This document shows positions 11,203 to 21,944 of a stretch of DNA of 64,000 nt, one piece after another; the first letter of the stretch is position 1; each line of letters begins with the position of its first letter. The position numbers and the translations under genes are program-made. Source of the stretch: Pseudeuparius sepicola (lineage: Eukaryota; Arthropoda; Insecta; Coleoptera; Anthribidae); NCBI GenBank assembly GCA_963920635.1, contig OY987299.1, positions 69,112,692 through 69,176,691 on the forward strand, written 5' to 3'. Under the pieces are notes generated by a model. That model was not told where the DNA came from. It worked only from the letters and a program-made list of their open reading frames with translations, and made no database searches.

Positions 11203-12372
11203 ATGCCGACAGATGTTCTAAAGGCCTTATACTTGAAGATTACTAGTATATTGAGCCTACTTCAGTCATCCTACAGCGGCGAAACTGCTCAAGATGGTCT
11301 TCGTCAATGCACAAAGGCAGTTCGACATATAAAACATCAGTTAAAATCTGCAAAGTCCATTGGTGAGAAGCAAAAATTAATAACAACTTTGGCTAACGTG
11401 AAAACACTGCGTACCCAAATTAAACAAGAACTTAAACATGGAGCTGGAGCATCTAGTAAAGAAACGGCAAAAAAACGTGTAAGCTGGGGTGATTTGGATT
11501 CAGCATTTGCCTGCCGTATTCGAACTGGTGTCATCTCTAATCTTAAGCACAAGGACCCCAGCGATTTCCTGGACGACTGTTTTGCTTTGTTCAAGCGACG
11601 TGTTGCCAACGTCTTAAAAAAGGAAGAGGCTGTTAAAATCAATGCAGTGTTCGGTGGACTATTTGTGCTGCAGAAGGCCGACAGGGTTATTGAGGAGATG
11701 AAATATTTTACAACATCTAACGCGCCTGTCTACCGAGATACTGACTTAAATCAATGGTTCAAACACCATGTAGCAACGCCGATTTTGACGCAGCTTGAAG
11801 AATTCCAAGAAAGGGAATCTGGTTGGGCGTTGAAGGCTATTGTGAACTTGGGGGTAAATATAAATAAGTTTACTCCCCTGTTAGGATCATCATACATAGA
11901 GCTACCTGAACCAGTCAAAATAAAAAAGGCATGTATCAACGTGAAGAATGAGGACCTTTGCTTTGCTTGGGCTGTGACTTCCGCTTTGTATCCAGTTGCG
12001 AAAGACCCCCAGCGAACAACCAAGTACCCCCACCCATCATCTGTTTTGCATTTGAATGGAATACGTTTTCCAATGACCATTAAACAGATCCCAAAATTCG
12101 AAAAACTGAACAACATATCCATAAACGTTTACATTCTGCGAAAGCGTCGAAACAAGCTCCACACCTTGCCTATGTACATCACTAAAAATAAAGTAGACAA
12201 ACATGTTAATCTTCTAATGGTACAGAATGTCTATTATGATGAGGATAATGAAGAAGGAAGTAATGATAGCTCACCTATTCAATATCATTTTTGTTGGATC
12301 AAAGACCTCTCTCGCCTTGTTTCATCTCAGCTGAGTAAACACGAAACGAAAAAAATCTTTTGTGATCGATGA
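11203..12372 (+). pseudogene. N-terminal region of the PolB polyprotein, cut by a frameshift
   Basis: This 389-residue open frame starts at an ATG that follows the duplicated leader. Residues 1-100 are helical and basic. Residues 240-370 match the conserved N-terminal region found ahead of PolB in many arthropod and cnidarian Maverick/adintovirus-like proteins: IKKACINVKNEDLCFAWAV, an H-V-N-L-L block (residues 334-338), then Y-H-F-C-W-I-K-D-L-S-R-L. C253, H334 and H362 are pattern-wise reminiscent of a papain-like peptidase, but that is only a suggestion. The frame stops (TGA 12,370-12,372) in the middle of a zinc-finger motif, right after F-C-D-R. The motif's C-terminal half (K-L-T-T-H-Y-E-D-C) resumes in the next frame. 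The whole was therefore once one protein of about 1,260 residues, and the break lies in a short attg/gatt slippage tract. Whether it is fixed, polymorphic or a sequencing error cannot be decided here. Confidence 0.7.
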
Positions 12373-12376
12373 TTGA

Positions 12377-14992
12377 TTGATGAGTGATTACTTTTATTCG
12401 AAGGAAAAACTAACAACACATTACGAAGATTGCAAAAATATGAACGACTACAAAGTTAGGATGCCAAGCAAAGATCGCAAACACCTTAAATTTACTAATT
12501 ACAAAAATAAGGAGAAGGTTCCCTTCATAATTTATGCAGATATAGAAAGCCTCCTTAAAGCAGCAAATGATAACAATAAATACCAAGAACACGTACCGTG
12601 CAGCGTTGCTTACTATGTCAAATGTAGTTACGATGACAGCTTGTCATTCTACAGATCATACACTGGGCTGGATTGTATGGAATGGTTTTCTAAAGAACTG
12701 AGAGGAGTGGCTGAGGATATAGAGACAGTTTTTCTGTGCCCTATACCGATGGACAGGTTAACAGCGGAGCAAACGATGAGCTTTAATCTTGCGACAATTT
12801 GTCACATGTGTGAAAAATCCTTCATAGGAAAGAAAGTTAGAGATCATTGCCATTTAACGGGAAAGTTCCGAGGCGCTGCCCACGAAGATTGTAATATAAA
12901 TTACCAAGACAGTCACGTTGTACCAATAGTCTTCCACAATCTCTCAGGTTACGATGCACATTTTGTGATCAAGAGCGTAGCTAAGGATATTGATGGGCGT
13001 GTAGAGTTGCTTCCTCTTAACAAAGAAAAATATATATCTTTCACCAAACATATTCCTGAAAATCTAGTGAAATTCCGATTTATCGATAGTTTCCGTTTTA
13101 TGTCTGCAGGATTAGATTCTTTAGTCTCCAATCTTTCTGAATACCCAATCCTCCGAGACAATTTTTCCAATCTTCCCGAATCACGTTTTAAACTTCTTAC
13201 ACGGAAAGGTGTATTTCCATATGATTTTATAGATTGTATGGAGAAATTAGACTACAGTCAGCTACCCCCTAAAGACTGTTTTTATAACAAACTTGAGGAG
13301 AGATCGATATATGAAAAAGGGTATGTCCATGCACAGAAAGTGTGGGGTGAATTTGAGTGCAAAACTTTAAAGGATTATGCCGACCTATATCTAAAAATTG
13401 ATGTATTACTTCTAGCTGATGTATTCGAAGCATTTAGAGCTAGCTGTATCAGAACTCATAAACTTGATCCTGCTCACTACTACACATTGCCTGGGTACAC
13501 TTGGGATTCGATGTTATTGTATACAAAAGTGGAGTTGGAGTTGCTTACGGATATCGATCAAGTAATGTTTATCGAGAGAGGAATCCGCGGAGGACTCAGC
13601 CAATGTTCTAAACGACGCGCCACTGCCAATAATAAATACATGCCCAACTATGACCCCCAGAAACCTACGACATATTTAAGTTACTTTGATGTTAACAATC
13701 AATATGGGTGGGCTATGTCACAGGCTCTTCCCTTCGGTGGATTTAGATGGTCAGATGATATTCAGGGATTGAATATTGCAAAATTGGCAGACAATTCTAG
13801 TACTGGGTATTTCCTAGAAGTTGATCTAGAGTATCCCGAGGCCCTTCACGATAATCACAAAGATATACCTTTCTGTCCAGAACATAGACAAGGGAGTAAA
13901 ACAGATATAAAACTAATGGCTACCCTTTACACCAAAGAAAAATACGTGATACATTACAGAGCGCTTAAACAAGCTCTTAATCACGGTTTGGTCTTGAAGA
14001 AAATCCACAGAATTTTAAAGTTTAAACAGTCACCTTGGTTAAAAAGCTACATAGATCTCAACACCAAACTTCGCGCCCAAGCCACCAGTGCATTTGAAAA
14101 AGATCTTTTCAAACTACTAAACAACGCTGTCTTTGGAAAAACAATGGAAAACGTTCGGAAACATTATGTGGTAAAGCTGCTCAATAAGTGGGAAGGACGA
14201 TATGGTGCGGAGGCATTTATCGCAAAACCGGAATTTAAAACGGCGACTATTCTTGAAGAAAACCTCGTAATAATTGAACTAAATAAATTGGAAGTCTATC
14301 TTAACAAACCGATATACGTAGGAATGGCAATTTTGGATTTAGCTAAAACTACTATCTTTGATTTTCACTATGGATACATGAAGCCCGAATTTGGAAATAA
14401 CTGCACGATTTTATATACAGACACAGATTCATTAATATACGAAATTCGAAACAAAGATATTTATGAGGTAACTCGTAGAGATTGCCACAAGTATTTTGAT
14501 ACTAGCGACTTCCCCCCAGAAAATCATTACGGCATACCACTTGTCAACAAAAAGGTACTAGGAATGATGAAAGAAGAAAACAATGGTTGTATTATGACTG
14601 ATTTTGTGGGGCTGCGATCTAAAATGTATACATTAAAAATTTTAAGAACCATAGAAGATGAGCAAAACCAGAAGTTGAAGTTGGAGAAAGATGGCTTTAC
14701 ACAGGATGAAATCCTCGAAGTTCTGAAAGAAGGGGGAATTACTAAAAAGATAAAGGGTATTAAGAAGGGTGTTATAAAGAGAAAAATAAATTTTGAAGAC
14801 TATGTGCAATGTTTAGAAGAAAATATTGAAAAATCTGTTAATCAAAATATAATCAAATCAGAAAAGCATAACGTATACTCCATTACACAAGAAAAAATCG
14901 CTCTAAGCCCTCACGACGACAAACGATATATTTTACCAGCAAGTTATGAAACACTCCCGTGGGGTCATTATTCCCAAATGCAAATAGGATAG
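12377..14992 (+). CDS. Protein-primed-type family B DNA polymerase (main part)
   Basis: An 871-codon open frame. The frame starts at a TTG at 12,377 with an ATG at 12,380, but the true start is in the preceding frame (11,203). Counting from 12,377: Exo I Y-A-D-I-E (53-57); a Cys/His cluster C-H-M-C...V-R-D-H-C-H-L-T-G...R-G-A-A-H-E-D-C-N (142-173), typical of recombination endonuclease VII/HNH-like folds; Exo II H-N-L-S-G-Y-D-A-H-F (187-196); Exo III Y-L-K-I-D (338-342); Pol A D-V-N-N-Q-Y-G (438-444); Pol B K-L-L-N-N-A-V-F-G-K (579-588); Pol C Y-T-D-T-D-S (680-685); K-x-Y (749-751). All catalytic acidic residues are present. The family (DNA_pol_B_2) copies linear genomes with protein-primed ends, which fits the long TIRs. 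The frame is intact to its stop, so decay is recent or limited to the upstream frameshift. Confidence 0.88.
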   Translation: MMSDYFYSKEKLTTHYEDCKNMNDYKVRMPSKDRKHLKFTNYKNKEKVPFIIYADIESLLKAANDNNKYQEHVPCSVAYYVKCSYDDSLSFYRSYTGLDCMEWFSKELRGVAEDIETVFLCPIPMDRLTAEQTMSFNLATICHMCEKSFIGKKVRDHCHLTGKFRGAAHEDCNINYQDSHVVPIVFHNLSGYDAHFVIKSVAKDIDGRVELLPLNKEKYISFTKHIPENLVKFRFIDSFRFMSAGLDSLVSNLSEYPILRDNFSNLPESRFKLLTRKGVFPYDFIDCMEKLDYSQLPPKDCFYNKLEERSIYEKGYVHAQKVWGEFECKTLKDYADLYLKIDVLLLADVFEAFRASCIRTHKLDPAHYYTLPGYTWDSMLLYTKVELELLTDIDQVMFIERGIRGGLSQCSKRRATANNKYMPNYDPQKPTTYLSYFDVNNQYGWAMSQALPFGGFRWSDDIQGLNIAKLADNSSTGYFLEVDLEYPEALHDNHKDIPFCPEHRQGSKTDIKLMATLYTKEKYVIHYRALKQALNHGLVLKKIHRILKFKQSPWLKSYIDLNTKLRAQATSAFEKDLFKLLNNAVFGKTMENVRKHYVVKLLNKWEGRYGAEAFIAKPEFKTATILEENLVIIELNKLEVYLNKPIYVGMAILDLAKTTIFDFHYGYMKPEFGNNCTILYTDTDSLIYEIRNKDIYEVTRRDCHKYFDTSDFPPENHYGIPLVNKKVLGMMKEENNGCIMTDFVGLRSKMYTLKILRTIEDEQNQKLKLEKDGFTQDEILEVLKEGGITKKIKGIKKGVIKRKINFEDYVQCLEENIEKSVNQNIIKSEKHNVYSITQEKIALSPHDDKRYILPASYETLPWGHYSQMQIG

Positions 14993-16140
14993 AATTGTAT
15001 TTGTTATCACCTCTAACAAAATTTTATTAAAAAATGGAGGAAAGGGTAAACTGCGAGAAAGTCAAACGAAAATCACATGCGAACCATGACATAAATGATA
15101 AGTTTTATATAATTATAGGTATAGAAATTTATTATCTATTATAAATTTAATGTTAATTACCAGATAGGGTTTTAAAGTATTGTTACTTATTATATGGGTT
15201 AAAAATATACTATAGTTTATATATAATTAAACCTATTTATAAATGTATGATAATTGTACTATAGCGTAGATTTAGTTATATAAGTTTAAAAGTGGTAAAA
15301 TTAGTAAAACAAATGGGTGAGTCTGCAATCACAATGGGATATGGGGACATGGGGAGGAAAAATCTAAAGGTTATAAGTAAAGCAAGAAATCCGTCATCAA
15401 CGAAAATTGCAGTGTCAAAGAGAAGATTTGGAGAAACACTCCCATGGGTCCATTTTTCTACAAATGTCTAGATAACATAAGAAAAAAATATTTAAATAAG
15501 TTAGAACGTATTGCATTATACAACAATTATCTCTAATAAAATTTATTAAATAATATGTTGTTTGATTATACATGGATTAGGCCTATGGGGGAAACCATGT
15601 AAAAAAAAGCGCACCTTGCATTCTACCTCTAGGGTGGTGGGGAAATGAATGCATATGAACCATGTACGATTGCTTATCTCAATTTTTAAGTTATAAAGTG
15701 GATATAAGAAGACGGAAATCTTCAAAAATTAAGTGCAGCTTGTTAGATTTTTTACCCACAATCACTACTGTAACAGATAAAATAAACTACCTACCATGAA
15801 TGTGAGTTGTCGTAAATATAATCTTGTTCGATATGCATGGAACACATAGCAGATCAAATCATACACATCTATCAAAAATAAGCACAAATACTGTTAAAAA
15901 CCCGATTTGTTGAACCAATCAATAATTAGTAATCATCAACAATTATTTGTATATTTTTAGGTCACTGTCGTTAAAACCTTGTTGTTTGTTGTATTGGTAT
16001 TTGACCTATTACTAATCCGTCATTGGTGTATTGGATGAGTGTGATGGTAATTATCAAAAGCTTATACATTTTCCGATCACAGAGCATCTCTATCACGGAT
16101 AATTTCCTTTTATGCTCGCCCCCGTGGCTAAATTTTCATA
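14993..16140. other. 3' flank of polymerase gene with a diverged copy of its end
   Basis: Non-coding. The stretch 15,430-15,550 (gaaacactcccatgggtcc...ctctaataaaatttatta) is a diverged direct copy of 14,947-15,035, covering the last codons (E-T-L-P-W-G-H-Y...) and the sequence after the stop. The ATAAA-rich sequence after 15,010 could carry a polyadenylation signal. The rest shows nothing. Confidence 0.55.
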
Positions 16141-16318
16141 GGGGTATCCATAATCATTGATGGTATTCAATGATATTCCATGGCATTCGATGGTCTTCCA
16201 TGGTATTCGGTGGTATTCCATAATCTTTGATAGTATTCCATGGTATTCGAGGGCATTTGATGGTATTCGGTGGTATTCCATGGTCTTTGATGACATTCCA
16301 TGGTATTCGATGGTATTT
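16141..16318. repeat. Minisatellite, ttccatggtattcgatgg units
   Basis: A 13-bp core (ggtattccatggt / ggtattcgatggt variants) repeats about a dozen times. It produces low-complexity frames on both strands (Y-H-R-I-P-W / F-H-G-I type) that are not real proteins. Confidence 0.85.
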
Positions 16319-16645
16319 TTCAGAGTCGTTTAGTCGTTTTTCCAAATCGTTTAGTCGTTTTTCAGAGTCGTTTAGTCGTTTTCGGAGTCGTTTTTCGAGT
16401 CGTCTAGTCGTTTTCCGGAGTCGTTTAGTCTTTTTTCCGAGTCGTCTAGTCGTTTTCCAGAGTCGTTTAGTCGTTTTCCAGAGTCGTTTTTCGAGTCGTC
16501 TAGTCGTTTTCCGAGTCGTTTAGTCGTTTTCAGAGTCGGTTTTCGAGTCGTCTAGTCGTTTTTCAGAGTCGTTTAGTCGTTTTTCGAGTCGTCTAGTCGT
16601 TTTTCAGAGTCGCCCAGTCGATTTTTCAAGTCGCTTAGACGCTTT
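16319..16645. repeat. Minisatellite, agtcgttttccag units
   Basis: A 15-17-bp unit (gagtcgtttagtcgtttttc and shorter variants) repeats about twenty times, immediately inside the right TIR. It is fused directly to the preceding, unrelated minisatellite at about 16,319. Confidence 0.85.
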
Positions 16646-16670
16646 AAGCTCTTTCTTGGTAGGATAAGGG

Positions 16671-18196
16671 ACAGAATGAACTATCCCTGTCGCGCGTTAA
16701 TCCCAACATACTTCTTCCTGGGGGTTCTTTATTCATTGGAATTTTCAGTTACGATACGCCAAAAACCGGCCTTTGAGTTTACGTGGATAGCAATGTTGCC
16801 GAATGGCCTCTCACACGATATTGCAAGTTGAAATTGGACGAAGCTGTACATATACTGTTTAAATACGTATACGTGTATTAAAATTCAAACATACAGGGTG
16901 TTCCAGTTGTAAATATCATAAATCTCATCCTCATGGTAGAAAATGTCACTTTAAGCAAAAAAGTTACTAACATAGCATCAACAATAATTGAACGATACAG
17001 GGCCTTGCCTAAGTACACATTATAAAAAATGTTGAACTAAATTTTGACCAGGCCGCATTCACGCGCATTAGATTTTTGAGTTTGATTTTGTCTTAAAAGT
17101 TTATTTTAATACGCCATAATTGTTAGATGCTCATATTACCAATATCTGACACAAGCTACCATCAGATTTCATGGATCTGTTATTGGGGATTTTTTAGGTG
17201 TGTACCACAGTAAAATAATATTGTAAAATCCTAATGGGTATCTAGTTTTGAACTTTCATACACCTTCCACTGGATTGCCTTTTCGATTTTTCTTAGCTAT
17301 AACTCGTTTATTCTCGACCCATTAATTGATTTTAAGAATGAAAAGTGTTTAATAATTTTTGTTGCTCACAATTTTGATATATGGATTTTAATTAATATGA
17401 GGTCCAGTTTACAATATTTCAGAATGCATTAGCTGTATTCATTAAAAACTAGTAATTTAGTTGATAACTAATTCATCAAAAGGTAGAATTTTGTTAAATA
17501 GTTTATATTTAGTTCGCATTTAATAGCAGCTCAGAAAACGAGATGTTGTTGGGACACATTTTTTTTAACCGGCGGTGTGACGTCATACTTTGGATTTTTA
17601 TATCCTGGTTTTATTAGAACTCTAGTAACAGTCTAGCATTTTTATTATCATGATACTATATTTCCGCAATATTTTCTATAAAAATGTGTTCAGTTCAAAT
17701 TGAACTTTCTGGGACGTTTCACGTTTACCTTAAAATTTCAATGCGTAAACAGCTCCGGACACAGTACTTTTTCCATAGAAATCTAGCAAATTTTCGTGGA
17801 CACTTAAACCAATTAACGGGACCTCTTTTTCATGATTTTTCAACTGTTTTTTTAGCATTTTATACCATTGAAAGAAATCTAAATTTATCATGCGTGATTG
17901 TTGGAGGGTTTTGACTACCAAACTAATATTATCTGGCATCATTATAGATAACCAAGCTACCTCTATTTGCAACGTTTTGGGGACGGGTTGCTGGGTGGAA
18001 TTTTAAACAGGAAACGCGTTGTACAAAATCCGATTTTGCAGCTAGTCTTTCAACTTGATAATCGTGTGACGGGATATTTTTAAAAAACTAGTAAACTTTG
18101 CACCTCTTATATTTTAGTCAAGTAATTTAAAACAGGGCCTGGCTTTCTCGGAATTGAAGTCGGGACCTTCTTTAAAATTTACTTATCTAGATGGTT
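16671..18196. repeat. Right terminal inverted repeat (1,526 bp)
   Basis: This is the reverse complement of 2162-3687, beginning acagaatgaactatccc and ending ctagatggtt. The near identity of the arms suggests a recent element or ongoing arm homogenisation. Confidence 0.9.
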
Positions 18197-18922
18197 TAAG
18201 AGCTTCCATTCCAGCCAAGAACACCAACCAGCAATATTACGTAAGTGGTACCTTTTTAATGTCACTATTCCTGCAATTTTATTGTTTATTCCTCACCGCT
18301 TTGTCTGGTTCATTTCTCATATACTAACTACACCCCTTTGGGCTTGCAGTTTATCAAGTAAATCACAACAAAAGCTATCGTTAGGCAACAGAGTTATTAA
18401 ACAAAAAAAATGCTTTCATGTCCTCTACCACCCCTTACAAATTGTCGGTATATTTTTTGGCACATCCTGTAGATCAATGTTGCCTCATTACTAACTTCTC
18501 TTTGAATAAGTGGCAATAATATTTTACCGACATTCAGCAACACAGTTGTCCGAATTTGCATGAATTTGCAGCACTATCAAACTACAAATCACGTGGTCAT
18601 ATCGCAGTCACATTGAAAATTGAGAAATCGGATGCGAAATAAAAATACGGTGCCGAATGAACACCTGCTGTTATTCTACGTAATATATTACGCTCGTTAG
18701 GCCGCTACTACGATTATTTTATACTGTGCCAGGACAACCTAAGCCGTGATTTTTATATTCACCGTGTATATAGGAGAATTTTAAAGCGCCGGATAGCGGT
18801 CAAGTCCTGAACTGTGGTTTATACATTTTTTCAATTTCGGCGTCAATCAGCGTCCTCCCAAATTTATGTGCAAATGATATAAAACCTTGAAGAGAAGTAT
18901 ATTAGTAGATTTTCAGGTGTTG

Positions 18923-18957
18923 GTCACCCGGCGTCCGTATATCGGACGCCGGGTGAC
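18923..18957. repeat. Perfect GC-rich hairpin, 15-bp stem
   Basis: Arms gtcacccggcgtccg and cggacgccgggtgac flank a tatat loop. A partial third arm (gtcggacgccgagtgaac) follows at once, and a related cggacgctcggtgatgcc lies at about 18,993. Confidence 0.9.
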
Positions 18958-19349
18958 GTCGGACGCCGAGTGAACCTAAGATTTTTCATTGCGGACGCTC
19001 GGTGATGCCGTAAAGAAATATATATATATATAAATGCTATAATTAACTTGCAAAATTGAAAGCACTGCAGTCCTTTAACAAAAATTGAGTTATTTTTAAG
19101 TTGGTGTAAAAATTGATAAAACAAATTCACTCCGAATTCCAATATTGATATTTTTATCTTAAATTGTCAAAAACTTGTTTAGCGCCACATGATTTAATAC
19201 GCATTTAATATCTAGCATTTAATAAGCATTCACATAAATAATTGTTATACACATTATTCTGAACAGACTCGAACATTAATCCGGCTGTTATGCCAAAAAT
19301 ACACTTTTGAGACTACAGGGGCTGTCCAAGAAGTAAGACCGTAATGTAA

Positions 19350-19537
19350 GTACATTGTTATTTTTTGGTCCCCTGCATTTTTGAGGAAACAATTTGTTAA
19401 CCCCCTTTTTTACTCAACAGTTGAATGAGGCAATACTACAATAAGTACAATGTTTTTTTGGTCCCCTGCATTTTTGGGGAAACAATTTGTTAACCCCCTT
19501 TTTTACTCAACAGTTGAATGAGGCAACACTACAAGTG
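19350..19537. repeat. 93-bp tandem duplication
   Basis: The block ggtcccctgcatttttg...acccccttttttactcaacagttgaatgaggca occurs at 19,367 and 19,460 with few differences. Confidence 0.85.
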
Positions 19538-19729
19538 TATCCTACTTTACAAACCTCGAAAGCTGTTTTCTCGCATCTCCAGTAAATTTAGGTCTTACTA
19601 ATTTTATAGGTATATCATTCATGATTTCTTTGTACATTAGCAGGGATATTTCAGGGTAGCAACTGCTTGGTAATAAAGGGTCATAACCTAGAACAGAACA
19701 TATTTTCAAAATTGAGTGGTGCAGAATTT

Positions 19730-19775
<46 letters not shown>

Positions 19776-20042
19776 TGATTCAACAGACAAAGTCAGACCT
19801 GATACGTTCTACAGGCAACCTCAGACCCACTAGATCCAAAGGTATATCAGGTGTATATTTTGCAAAAAAATACATTACCAAACTATAACTTTTCGAGCAA
19901 CTTTAGAGGGGTAGGAATATACGAATTTTTTTTTATGATGGTTAACAGTCGTTGTCAACCCCGACATATAGAACCTCAAAGTGGAGCCCGTTTGTATAAT
20001 TTTTGCTACGTCTTACAGCATTGTGAATACCAGCAATGTTGC

Positions 20043-20284
20043 CAGCTCAACGGGACTGAGAAGGCTTTCGAATGTACCATTTGCTTATACGATATAATAT
20101 TTATCTCATACTGGTGCATTTTTAGTTCTTACAGTTTTAGCGTTCAGATATTTTTAATTGAGGTAAATTTAATAGACATACAAATACAGATTAAAAGAGC
20201 TCCCACCTCTCAGAAGGGAGCTTCATTCCCTTTTGCTTCAAAAACCACCCACTTATGTGACCTAGAGCCCGTTTTCTGATTTTC
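20043..20284 (+). repeat. Third copy of the palindrome core segment (X)
   Basis: 20,057-20,284 is a direct copy of 26,226-26,453 with one substitution seen (t at 20,227 against c). 20,046-20,060 (ctcaacgggactgag) is the reverse complement of the sequence at the palindrome centre (26,215-26,229). It joins the left arm through a 3-bp overlap (ttc, 20,282-20,284). Confidence 0.85.
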
Positions 20285-21944
20285 TAACATTTGTTGTATT
20301 TTTTCTAAAGAAAATAAAAACAAAGTATCCCAGTAGTAGCCTTAAAAGAGATACGAAAAAAAGGAATTAAGTAGTAGTTTAGTGCAAAAATTCAATAGGT
20401 AATTTAAAACCGTATTTGGTTTTTATTTTTTTTATACTTGGAATAAGGCAGTTTTTGGGATCACTGATTGCGAATTTGGAATTAGATTTTCGAAATTCGA
20501 AATGGCAGATCCAATTTGACGGACGTCAAATTGAAAATTTAGCCAACATGATACCTGGTATAAGGCTTTTGAAATCGCTGATTACGTATTTGGAACTAGA
20601 TTATCATAATGACAACGCATTCCATACAAGTTTGATTGTTTTGATTTTATGATTTTTCTTAACCAGTTACGAAAATATGGGCGTTTTGGCAGGCTTAAAC
20701 GATTATTTGTTTGACCCCTTATACAGGTCCAACTCATCATTATTCTACCTACAATGTCAAGCCTTTTTCAACGTTATTAGACCCTGGTATATATTTATAT
20801 TTATAAAAAGTAAGCAAGATAAATAATTTGTTTAGTTTTTAGTTACAAATATTTAAAATTTATTGAAATTATAATTTTCGAAGGAACTTTAACATTTGTT
20901 GTGTTGTCCTAAAGAAAACAAGGACAAAGCGCTCCAACTGTACCTACCTTTAAAAGGGACACGAACAAATGGAATTAAGTGACTTAGTTCAAAAATTCAA
21001 TTATCTAAACCTTATTTGATTTTTAATTTTATCTTTTTTTATTCTTAAAACAGAATAATGTTTTACAAAAAAAAACATACTTACCTATGTCTTTTTGAAT
21101 CCATTCACTGGGTTTACATTTATACGGATTTTAATTTATAAATTGTTTTATGGCTCAAATAAATATAGACATTTGCACCATATTGTAACAATCTAAACTT
21201 TATAATTTCAGTTAGAAATAAAACTCCTCAGTGGAAATAACAAAATATAAAAAAATATTTTTATTTTCATTTGTTATGGTTAAAATATTATAGCGATCTA
21301 TAAAAATAAGAAAATAATTGTCCACTATTTTTGTTTTGACTTTTCATTGCCTAATGTAATAATTAAAAGTGGATATTTTTTTAACCACTTTAGATAAAAA
21401 CTGTCCTTTAACAAAATTATGTTTGCTTTATAAAAAATGTTCAGTTTTTTCCTTAAATGGAAATAAATCCATATTTGTTAGCTCATTGTTTTCTATGAAA
21501 ATAGTTCAAGTAAATTAGTTTTTTTAGGAGAAATACTTTTATAAAGTTTTAAAAATTTGGGTGCAGAGTCCTAACAGTCATCCAAATACAGATCAAAAGA
21601 GTCCCCACCTCTCAGGGGTGTGCTTAATTCCCTTTTGCTTCAAAAACAACCCTCTTATGTGACCTGATGTCCGTTTTTGATTTTTCCCAAAAACTGTTGC
21701 TCTGACGAGGAAAACAAATAGAACCTAAAATATTTGTTATGAAATTATACATCATTTAGGTCCTCTACATTTTTTTCGTATATCCAGCCCTTATCTCACA
21801 AATATGGTTTGAAAAATTAGGATATACGTTGCTAAAGTTAGGCAAAAACGAGTAAAGTGACAAATATCTTGAAATACATCATTCGAAAGATGAGCTAAAT
21901 AGGAATTTTAAAGGCATCTGGCGAGTCAAGTGTGTTGTGGAATC

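Larger units (their letters stand above)
2162..18196. mobile_element. Polinton/Maverick-like element with 1.5-kb TIRs
   Basis: The unit of 16,035 bp is bounded by inverted repeats 2162-3687 and 16671-18196, equal in length (1,526 bp) with only scattered mismatches. The only recognisable gene is a frameshifted family B DNA polymerase (11,203-14,992). Long TIRs plus a protein-primed-type PolB are hallmarks of Polinton/Maverick and adintovirus-like elements. I found no ORF for integrase, packaging ATPase, adenovirus-type protease or jelly-roll capsid, and 3.7-11.2 kb is repeats. No target-site duplication is apparent: the bases outside the arms are gtttat and taagag. Either this is a defective or minimal derivative, or a PolB gene was caught between inverted repeats of another origin. 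Confidence 0.6.
18197..20042. other. Intergenic with hairpin, tandem repeat and TA tracts
   Basis: No gene recognised. It holds a perfect 35-bp hairpin (18,923-18,957), a 93-bp tandem duplication (19,350-19,537) and (TA)n tracts at 19,018-19,033 and 19,727-19,775. Small open frames across the TA tracts are artefacts. Confidence 0.55.

Noticed and set aside
16093..16523. Open frames on both strands through the minisatellites
   Set aside because: Low-complexity translation of 13- and 17-bp repeats; no start context, no family resemblance.
2150..18205. Target-site duplication and 5'-AG...CT-3' ends for the Polinton-like unit
   Set aside because: Flanks gtttat and taagag do not match. The ccatct/agatgg near the ends are inverted, not direct, and belong to the TIR.
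19727..19790. Y-I-Y-I repeat frames over (TA)n tracts
   Set aside because: Pure dinucleotide repeat translation. The same applies to frames at 51,118-51,395 and 56,040-56,078.
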